A DNA stretch of 12,545 bases from Elusimicrobiota bacterium (GTDB lineage Bacteria > Elusimicrobiota > Elusimicrobia > Elusimicrobiales > UBA9959): positions 2,849 through 15,393 of the forward strand of contig DMXM01000038.1 of NCBI GenBank assembly GCA_003482905.1, in the 5' to 3' direction. The translations under genes were made by a program, and so were the position numbers. Below are positions 6,237 to 12,545 of the stretch, piece by piece. The stretch's first letter is position 1. Every line of letters begins with the position of its first letter. A model generated the notes under the pieces. It searched no databases. It saw only the letters and a program-made list of their open reading frames with translations, and had not been told where the DNA came from.

Positions 6237-9023
6237 ATGCCAATAAAACCTAGGTCTTCTTTTTCTATTTTCGGCGTCACCAAACTGCGCGACAAATTAA
6301 TTATCCTGCTGTCTGTTTTTGTCGGGATCTCACTGCTCGGCCTTCTGGTCAGCGTGCGCGTGACGTTCAGCCTGAAAGGGGTCTCTTCGTCCGTGGGCGC
6401 GGCAGGCAGGCAAAGCGTACTGGCGCAAAGAATGGTCAGCCTGGCTTTCATGACAAGCCATAACCACGGTCACTCCGACACCGAAGCTCTGAAAACGCTT
6501 GCAGAATTCGAAGGGACCTTGTCCGCTCTCAGGAACGGCGGAAAAGCGGCCGGGGCGCAGCTTCCCCCCTCGCCGCGCAAAATACGCCCCTATCTGAAAA
6601 ACATCGAGGCGCAATGGCTGGTTTTCAAAGCGGATTATAAATGGCTGATCGAGAACCATAACAAGCGCGGCTCAGCCGCGTTCAAACTGCGGCTGGAGAG
6701 TCTTGAAGCTGGTTCTATACCGCTGCTGTCCGCCGCACAGGAAACCGAGAGCCGGCTGCGCGCGCACGCAACTGGGCTGATAAACACCGCCCTTAAGCTC
6801 ATGCTGGGGCTCACCGCCGCCGTTATAGCCATTTTCATAATGGCTTTCCGCGCCATGCGCGGCGGCCTGCTCGGCCCGCTGGAGGAACTGACCGCGGCCT
6901 CGGAAAAGATAGCCGGCGGAGATTTTTCAACGACTTTAACTTATAACGAAAATGATGAGTTAGGTGACATGCAGCGTTCTTTCACCAGAATGTGCGGTAC
7001 GGTGACCAAAGACAGGAACGCGCGCAAGGTCACCGCCGACATACTGGCCCTGGCCATACAGAACGACACCCTGGACGCTTTTCTCGAAAACGCGCTCAGC
7101 GCCATACTCTCCGTACCGTGGTTCATGATCCAGCCGAAAGGCGCTATTTTCCTGGCGGACAATTCCTCAAAAACCCTGATCATGAGAACCCAGCGCGGAC
7201 TGCATGTGTCCCTGCTAAAGACCTGCGCGGCGGTACCTTTTGGCCGCTGCCTCTGCGGCAGGGCCGCCGAGAACGGGACCGTGGTCTTCGCGCAGGATGT
7301 CGACGAACGCCATGAGAATTCTTATGACGATATAAAGCCTCACGGTCATTATTGCGTGCCCATGAGATCGGGAGACGCGCTAATTGGGGTTTTAACCCTT
7401 TACCTGGAGGCCGGCCACACGAACGACCCGGACGAAATAGACCAGATCAAAAGCGTCGCCGCCCTGCTGGCCCAGACTATAGAAAAGAAACGCGCCCATG
7501 GCGAGCTCCGGAAAATGGCCGAAATAATACAGCAGGCCTCTGAGGCGGTGTTCATAACCGGCACCGACGGCAAGATTACCTACGCCAACAGGGCCTTTGA
7601 AAAGGTGACCGGCTTTACAATGCAGGAGACCCTGGGGAAAACCCCGAACCTGATAAAGAGCGGCGAGCACCCTCCCGAATATTACGCTGAAATGTGGACG
7701 AGCATGCAGAAAGGGATTCCCTGGACTGGGAGAATAATCAACAAAAGAAAAGACGGGGTCTTCTACACCGTTCAGGCCAATATCTTCCCCATTAAGAACT
7801 CGGCCGGTGAACCTACCGCTTATGTTACCATCCAGGAGGATGTCTCCGCCCTGACCGACGTTGAGGAACAACTCAGGCAGTCGCAGAAAATGGAAGCCGT
7901 GGGCAGGCTGGCCGGCGGCGTAGCCCATGACTTCAACAATATACTTATGGCCATAGACGGCTATGCCAAATTCATAGCGCCAGCTCTGAACGGCAACGCT
8001 CAGGCCGAAGAGGACCTGGCGGAAATAGGCAAAGCCGTAACCAGAGCCGCGTCTCTTACACGGCAGTTGCTGGCTTTCAGCCGGAAACAGAAGGCGGCGT
8101 TCCAGCCGCTGGACCTTGGGGCTGCGGCCCTGGCAAGCGAAAAGATGCTGAAACGGCTGGTCGGGGAGGGCTTGCGCCTGGACATCTCCGCCGCCGCCGA
8201 CGTTAAACCGGTAAAGGCCGACCCCGGCCAGATAGACCAGACCCTGATGAACCTGGTGGTGAACGCGAACGACGCCATGCCCCAGGGAGGCAGGATAGAG
8301 ATAAAGATCCGTTCACATAAGCTGACACGGCCGGTTTCCACCCCATTGGGAACCATGTCCCCGGGCGAGTACTCCATCATGTCCGTGCATGATACAGGTA
8401 CAGGCATGAACAAGGAAACCATTTCCAGAATATTCGACCCGTTCTTCACCACCAAACCGAAGGGCAAGGGTACAGGGCTCGGCCTGTCCATAGTGTACGG
8501 AATAATAAAACATCACGGCGCGTATATGACCGTGGAAAGCCAGCCTGGTAAAGGCTCCACCTTCACGGCATATTTCCCTGTTTTAACGGAGGCCATCCCG
8601 GAACCAGCCCATGTTTCAAAGAAAATGGAGGCCTCCATCCCGCCCGGCATCACGGTGTTCCTGGCTGAAGACGATCCCACGGTAATGGCGGCCGTAACGA
8701 GGAACCTCAGCAATCTCGGCGTGAACGTAAAATCTTTTTCGGAGCCGGATAAAATGATCGAATTCGCGGCCAATTACACTGGCGATATAGATCTGCTGAT
8801 AACGGACATCGTTATGCCGGGCATGGACGGCTTCGCGCTGGCTGAACGAATAGCAAAAAAAAGACCGGGGACGGCCGTGATCTATATGTCGGGCTATACG
8901 GACCCGGACGTCTTCAAGGGCCACCTTGAGGAACCCGGGATAATATTCCTGCAAAAGCCGTTCCCGCCGGAACGCCTTGCCGAGGCCGTAGCGCAGGCAT
9001 TGGCCTCAAGACCGGCCTTATGA
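6237..9023 (+). CDS. Membrane hybrid histidine kinase: PilJ-like sensor, HAMP, GAF, PAS, HisKA, HATPase, receiver
   Basis: This is a 928-residue protein. TM1 (about 20-42) and TM2 (188-205) flank a periplasmic sensor that opens with AGRQSVLAQRM (56-66), the PilJ/NarX-type signature, followed by HNHGH (H75, H77, H79). HAMP spans about 206-262 and GAF about 275-412, with C330, C338, C340, H359 and HGHYC (369-373). PAS spans about 425-545. The phosphoacceptor is H564 in VAHDFNN. The ATPase has N676, DTGTGM (D719) and FDPFFTTKP. The receiver (about 804-922) has E811/D812, phosphosite D857 and K907. All signalling residues are intact. The gene follows hcp and starts a three-kinase operon, overlapping the next gene by ATGA. 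PilJ/NarX domains often respond to nitrate or nitrite, so a nitrogen-oxide signal is plausible but inferred. Confidence 0.92.
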   Translation: MPIKPRSSFSIFGVTKLRDKLIILLSVFVGISLLGLLVSVRVTFSLKGVSSSVGAAGRQSVLAQRMVSLAFMTSHNHGHSDTEALKTLAEFEGTLSALRNGGKAAGAQLPPSPRKIRPYLKNIEAQWLVFKADYKWLIENHNKRGSAAFKLRLESLEAGSIPLLSAAQETESRLRAHATGLINTALKLMLGLTAAVIAIFIMAFRAMRGGLLGPLEELTAASEKIAGGDFSTTLTYNENDELGDMQRSFTRMCGTVTKDRNARKVTADILALAIQNDTLDAFLENALSAILSVPWFMIQPKGAIFLADNSSKTLIMRTQRGLHVSLLKTCAAVPFGRCLCGRAAENGTVVFAQDVDERHENSYDDIKPHGHYCVPMRSGDALIGVLTLYLEAGHTNDPDEIDQIKSVAALLAQTIEKKRAHGELRKMAEIIQQASEAVFITGTDGKITYANRAFEKVTGFTMQETLGKTPNLIKSGEHPPEYYAEMWTSMQKGIPWTGRIINKRKDGVFYTVQANIFPIKNSAGEPTAYVTIQEDVSALTDVEEQLRQSQKMEAVGRLAGGVAHDFNNILMAIDGYAKFIAPALNGNAQAEEDLAEIGKAVTRAASLTRQLLAFSRKQKAAFQPLDLGAAALASEKMLKRLVGEGLRLDISAAADVKPVKADPGQIDQTLMNLVVNANDAMPQGGRIEIKIRSHKLTRPVSTPLGTMSPGEYSIMSVHDTGTGMNKETISRIFDPFFTTKPKGKGTGLGLSIVYGIIKHHGAYMTVESQPGKGSTFTAYFPVLTEAIPEPAHVSKKMEASIPPGITVFLAEDDPTVMAAVTRNLSNLGVNVKSFSEPDKMIEFAANYTGDIDLLITDIVMPGMDGFALAERIAKKRPGTAVIYMSGYTDPDVFKGHLEEPGIIFLQKPFPPERLAEAVAQALASRPAL

Positions 9024-10168
9024 GTTCCTCCCCTTCTATGATCCTGGTGGACGACGATGAGGGGATATCCCGGCTTTTCGCGCGGACTCTCTCCGGCCAA
9101 TACCCGCTTACGCTGTTCGCCAGCGCCGAGGCGTTCCTGGCAAAGGCCGAACTGAAGGACTGCGACATAGTCTTCGCCGACGTGAACCTGCCGGGGATGA
9201 GCGGGCTGGAACTTACCCGCCGGCTGAAGACCGCCGCCCTGCATTGCGACGTAATAATAATAACCGGAGAGCCTACGCTGGATACGGCGATAGCCGCGCT
9301 AAAAACCGGGGCCTACGACTTCCTGACGAAACCGTTCCCGGCGGACCAGCTTCTGGCGGTTACGCAGCGCTGCCTGGAAAAGCGCCGCCTTTCCACCGAA
9401 CTGGCGGCGGTGAAATTAATGCAGGAGGAACTTCTGGCGGCCTATTCCCAATTAAAGAGCGCCGAACGCATGAAGGAAGCTTTCCTTTCCGTTATTGGCC
9501 ATGAACTTAGGACGCCATTGGCGAAGATCTTGACCGGGGTTTCATTGATAGACGCAGACGCGGCGGCCCCCCCGGCACCGACCATTATCTCGGCCATAAA
9601 AACCGGCGCCGGGGAACTTCATGCCACAATAGAGGATTTGATATTATACGCCGATTCGCAAAAAGAACCGCAACCGAAGGATTGCGCCGGAATAGACCTC
9701 AACAAGGTGACAAGGCAGGCCTGCGCCGAGCTTTCGTCCAAAGCAGAGGCGGCCGGCGTATCGCTTTCAGCTTTATATTCCCCAGACGAAGCCCTGGTAA
9801 CCGGCTCACATAACAATATCGCAAAAGCCGTGAAACATCTTATAATCAATGCCATAGCCTTCAACCGGCAGGGCGGGACGGTACAGGTAGAAACCGCCCG
9901 TACGATGAGCGGGGTCACCGTAACGGTGAGGGATACCGGCATAGGCATCCCCAAAGATCTTATCTCCGGGCTTGGCAACCCTTTCTACCAGGTAGCCGAC
10001 TATATGACCAGAAAGACCGGCGGGCTGGGTCTGGGTCTCGCCATAGTAAAACAGGTAGTGGAAGCCCACAAAGGGTCCCTGACCATAAAAAGCGTCCCTG
10101 GAGAGGGGACCACGTTCACATTAGCTTTCCAGAGCATAAACCCGTGCCTGCAGGACGCGAAGCGATGA
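9020..10168 (+). CDS. Receiver-histidine kinase fusion (REC-HisKA-HATPase)
   Basis: This is a 382-residue soluble protein. The N-terminal receiver (about 7-125) has VDDDEG (D11-D13), phosphosite D54 in ADVNLPGMSG, the switch Thr in IIITGEP and Lys in FLTKPFP. A helical, coiled-coil-like stretch (about 118-155) links it to VIGHELRTPLAKI with H161. The ATPase domain (about 258-374) has an N-box (HLIINAIAFN), DTGIGIP and GGLGLGLAIV. The layout suggests that phosphate arriving at D54, for example from an upstream kinase, tunes this kinase's own activity. The start codon overlaps the stop of the preceding gene (ATGA), so the two are translationally coupled and probably made in fixed ratio. No sensor or membrane segment is present. 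The target is unknown. Confidence 0.92.
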   Translation: MSSSPSMILVDDDEGISRLFARTLSGQYPLTLFASAEAFLAKAELKDCDIVFADVNLPGMSGLELTRRLKTAALHCDVIIITGEPTLDTAIAALKTGAYDFLTKPFPADQLLAVTQRCLEKRRLSTELAAVKLMQEELLAAYSQLKSAERMKEAFLSVIGHELRTPLAKILTGVSLIDADAAAPPAPTIISAIKTGAGELHATIEDLILYADSQKEPQPKDCAGIDLNKVTRQACAELSSKAEAAGVSLSALYSPDEALVTGSHNNIAKAVKHLIINAIAFNRQGGTVQVETARTMSGVTVTVRDTGIGIPKDLISGLGNPFYQVADYMTRKTGGLGLGLAIVKQVVEAHKGSLTIKSVPGEGTTFTLAFQSINPCLQDAKR

Positions 10169-10175
10169 TCTAAAT

Positions 10176-10180
10176 AGGAG
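10176..10180 (+). promoter_or_regulatory. Ribosome binding site of the double-receiver kinase
   Basis: AGGAG lies 7 nt before the ATG at 10188, inside the 19-nt gap after the preceding stop. It supports that start and independent initiation in the middle of the operon. Confidence 0.7.
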
Positions 10181-10187
10181 ACAGCGT

Positions 10188-12389
10188 ATGAAGAACGGAC
10201 TAAAAACAGTACTGATATTATCATTGATCATTACCGCCGTAGAAACGGCAATAATGGTCGTACTTGGCAGTTTTGACACCGGTTCGCTCCTGCTGAACGC
10301 GGCAACCGACGGTCTGCTCTTGACCATTATCCTCGCGCCAGTTCTTTATGCACTGGTAAGCAACCAGATAACCGACCTTATAAAAGATCAGGAATCCCTG
10401 GCGAATATCGGCAAAAAAAACAGCCTGGTACTCGAGGCGTTGGGCGCGGGAATATACGGTGTCGGCCTTGATGGGGAAGTGATATTTATAAACAAGGAAG
10501 CCGAAAGGATGTTGGGACATTCTTTTAGCGAGCTACAGGGCAAAAACTCCCATAGTATCCTCCATCACACCAAACCCGGCGGCGCCCACTATGCCAGTAC
10601 CGACTGCAAAATATACGAGACCTCCAGGGACGGCCTTGTCCGGCGCGTATCCAACGAAGTATTCTGGAAAAAGGACGGCGGCGCCGTACCGGTGGAATAT
10701 ATCGCCACGCCGATAAGGAGCGAAGGCAAGCTGGCCGGCGCGGTAGTGGCATTCTCGGATATAACCGAACGCCTGCGCGCCGAGAAGGAACTTGAAGCAG
10801 CCAAGGAGGCGGCCGAGGCGGCGAACAAAGCCAAAAGCGAATTTCTGGCCACCATGAGCCATGAGATACGCACCCCCATGAACGCCATCATAGGCATGGG
10901 AGAACTGCTGGAGGAGACACACTTAGACAAGGAACAGGCGCAATATGTGCGCGTCTTCAAATCGGCCGGCGAGAGCCTGCTGGACCTGATAAACGATATC
11001 CTGGATTTCTCCAAAATCGAATCGGGCAGGATAGACCTGGAGGAAACGGATTTTAACCTGGAGGAACTGGTGGACAGGACCTGCGAATTCATGGCCCTGC
11101 GCGCGCATAAAAAAGGCATAGAACTGAACTATATGATAGACGAAGACGTCCCCTGCGCGGTCAACGGCGACCCGGCGCGGCTGCGCCAGGTGATGATAAA
11201 CCTGATGGGCAACTCCATAAAATTCGTCGAGCAAGGCGAGATCTTCCTCCATATCGGCCGGCAACAGGGGCCCGAAGGCGAAGTAGCCCTTGTTTTTTCG
11301 GTAAAGGACACCGGCATAGGCATACCGGCCGACAAGATAAATTCCATATTCGACAGGTTCACCCAGGCCGATTCCTCCACCACCCGGAAATACGGCGGCA
11401 CCGGCCTGGGGCTGAGCATTTCGAGGAAGCTGGCCAACCTCATGGGCGGGGATATCCGCGTAGAGAGCGAACTTGGGAAAGGCAGTACTTTTTATTTCAC
11501 CGCGAAGCTGAAGGAATCGCTGGAAAAGAAAGTCTGCTACGAGCCGGTCGCCACCGGAGAATTAAATAACCTTAACGCCCTTATAGTGGACGATAATTCA
11601 ACCAACAGGATGATATTAAAAGAACTCCTTCAGAAATGGGGCCTCCGGGTTTCCGAAGCCGAAAGCGGACAGGCCGGGCTGGAGGCGATAAAAATGGGCC
11701 ACGACGCAGGCACCCCTTTTGATCTGGTCCTGCTGGATTATTTCATGCCGGGCATGGACGGCATAGAGGTAGCCGGCCATTTAAAGGAAACCCCGTCTAT
11801 TTTTGCCGGCATAATACTAATGCTGACCTCGGACAGCCGCGGCAGCGACGTCACCCGCGCCAAGAAAATGGGGATTTCCGAATATCTTGTTAAGCCGGTT
11901 AAAAAACAGGAGCTTAAAGACGCCATTTTAATATCGATCGGCAAAAGCGCGCCCAAGATCCCAGGCAAACCCGTCGTGACGGGCGGGACATACTCCGCGG
12001 ACAAACTCCCGCCGGCGCGCCTGCTGCTGGTGGACGACTCCCAGGACAACAGGACCATCATCAAGGCCTTCCTTAAAGCCGCACCCATAACCATTGAAAC
12101 GGCGGAAAACGGGCAGGAAGCGGCGGACAAGTTTATGGCAGGCCGGCACGACCTTATACTTATGGATATGCAGATGCCTGTCATGGACGGCTACGAGGCC
12201 ACAAAAAAGATCCGGACCTGGGAAGAGGAAAAAGGGCTGCCAAAAGCGCATATTGTCGCGTTCACAGCGTCAGTACTGAAGGAGGATATAGATAAAGCGA
12301 TGGCCGCCGGCTGCACTTCATACCTCACAAAGCCGGTTAAAAAAGCCTCCCTTTTCAAAACACTGGCAGAAATACTTGCTAAACATTAA
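10188..12389 (+). CDS. Membrane hybrid histidine kinase: two TM, PAS, HisKA, HATPase, two receivers
   Basis: This is a 733-residue protein. Two membrane segments (about 7-27 and 42-57) leave only a short outside loop, so the signal is probably read by the PAS domain (about 75-198). That PAS holds an HHTKPGG...C-IY pattern (H126, H127, C140, Y143). A helical stretch rich in Ala, Glu and Lys leads to SHEIRTPMNAIIG with H225. The ATPase has MINLMGNSIKF, DTGIGIP and GTGLGLSIS. Receiver 1 has VDDNS and phosphosite D517 (LLDYFMPGMDG). Receiver 2 has VDDSQDN and D660 (LMDMQMPVMDG). Both keep the Thr/Ser and KP residues. The plan resembles BarA/GacS-type kinases, but the chain stops after receiver 2 with no Hpt domain, so an external Hpt protein is expected. 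It is third in the kinase operon. Confidence 0.92.
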   Translation: MKNGLKTVLILSLIITAVETAIMVVLGSFDTGSLLLNAATDGLLLTIILAPVLYALVSNQITDLIKDQESLANIGKKNSLVLEALGAGIYGVGLDGEVIFINKEAERMLGHSFSELQGKNSHSILHHTKPGGAHYASTDCKIYETSRDGLVRRVSNEVFWKKDGGAVPVEYIATPIRSEGKLAGAVVAFSDITERLRAEKELEAAKEAAEAANKAKSEFLATMSHEIRTPMNAIIGMGELLEETHLDKEQAQYVRVFKSAGESLLDLINDILDFSKIESGRIDLEETDFNLEELVDRTCEFMALRAHKKGIELNYMIDEDVPCAVNGDPARLRQVMINLMGNSIKFVEQGEIFLHIGRQQGPEGEVALVFSVKDTGIGIPADKINSIFDRFTQADSSTTRKYGGTGLGLSISRKLANLMGGDIRVESELGKGSTFYFTAKLKESLEKKVCYEPVATGELNNLNALIVDDNSTNRMILKELLQKWGLRVSEAESGQAGLEAIKMGHDAGTPFDLVLLDYFMPGMDGIEVAGHLKETPSIFAGIILMLTSDSRGSDVTRAKKMGISEYLVKPVKKQELKDAILISIGKSAPKIPGKPVVTGGTYSADKLPPARLLLVDDSQDNRTIIKAFLKAAPITIETAENGQEAADKFMAGRHDLILMDMQMPVMDGYEATKKIRTWEEEKGLPKAHIVAFTASVLKEDIDKAMAAGCTSYLTKPVKKASLFKTLAEILAKH

Positions 12390-12393
12390 ATTA

Positions 12394-12545
12394 ATGAGCC
12401 CAAACCGCGAACACTTCGAAAAGACCTACCGCCAAATGAACAGGCTGGAGTTCATCCACCCGGACCCGCTGGAATTCGTCTGGCGCTACCAAAGCCGCGC
12501 CGACCGGGAAATTGCAGGCCTGATAGCCGCCTGCCTGGCTTACGG
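12394..12545 (+). CDS. TIGR02757 / DUF2400 family protein, N-terminal part (3' truncated by window)
   Basis: The ATG at 12394 opens 50 codons that run off the right edge. The pattern FIHPDPLEFVWRY...DREIAGLIAACLAYG matches the N-terminus of the DUF2400 (TIGR02757) family, where HPDP.EF..RY and EIA..IAA..AYG are typical. The function of the family is not established. The start is 4 nt after the stop of the double-receiver kinase, so it is at least co-transcribed, though it may be unrelated to signalling. No Shine-Dalgarno is visible, which fits coupling to the upstream stop. Confidence 0.75.
   Translation, partial: MSPNREHFEKTYRQMNRLEFIHPDPLEFVWRYQSRADREIAGLIAACLAY

Noticed and set aside
7392..7928. 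Minus-strand open frame (178 codons) opposite the large kinase
   Set aside because: Antisense shadow of the GAF-PAS region. No domain, no start signal and no conserved motif seen.

Overview
The window reads as ordinary bacterial chromosome at roughly 55-60% GC (estimated by eye). Genes are densely packed, ATA is used often for Ile, and several starts lack a clear Shine-Dalgarno sequence. The encoded tRNA has no CCA tail. With an anaerobe-type hybrid cluster protein and many hybrid histidine kinases, this suggests an anaerobic, environmental, deep-branching Gram-negative lineage. Elusimicrobiota is my guess, but nothing here proves it.

Left part (1-2268, + strand): the C-terminal end of an orotate phosphoribosyltransferase-like gene, a SAM hydroxide adenosyltransferase (DUF62 family) and a COG1092/RlmI-type rRNA methyltransferase. 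They close on a perfect 23-bp-arm palindrome that looks like a bidirectional terminator and may belong to a dispersed repeat family. On the - strand, converging on that palindrome, are tRNA-Phe(GAA) and a stand-alone receiver protein. The two are only 21 nt apart and probably share one promoter.

Middle part (2840-6210, + strand): a soluble PAS histidine kinase with no output domain, then an Rrf2-family regulator with three C-terminal cysteines, then a class I hybrid cluster protein (Hcp) and a strong terminator. The Rrf2 gene has a good sigma70-type promoter whose -10 overlaps a perfect 6-4-6 dyad. Rrf2 next to Hcp is the usual arrangement of a nitrosative-stress switch (an NsrR-like Fe-S sensor and an NO/hydroxylamine reductase).

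Right part (6212-12389, + strand): three consecutive signalling kinases: PilJ/NarX-like sensor-HAMP-GAF-PAS-HK-REC, then REC-HK with an ATGA overlap, then TM-TM-PAS-HK-REC-REC. A DUF2400/TIGR02757 gene starts 4 nt later and runs off the window. In total there are four kinase cores and five receivers, all with intact key residues as far as I can see. There is no Hpt domain and no receiver with a DNA-binding or enzymatic output, so the relay must finish outside the window.

The most interesting reading is that Rrf2-Hcp and the adjacent kinase cascade form one nitrogen-oxide-responsive module. The first kinase has a PilJ/NarX-like motif, a periplasmic HxHxH cluster and a Cys/His-rich GAF domain. 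This is inference from motifs and position. I see no CRISPR array, insertion sequence, phage gene or toxin-antitoxin pair.
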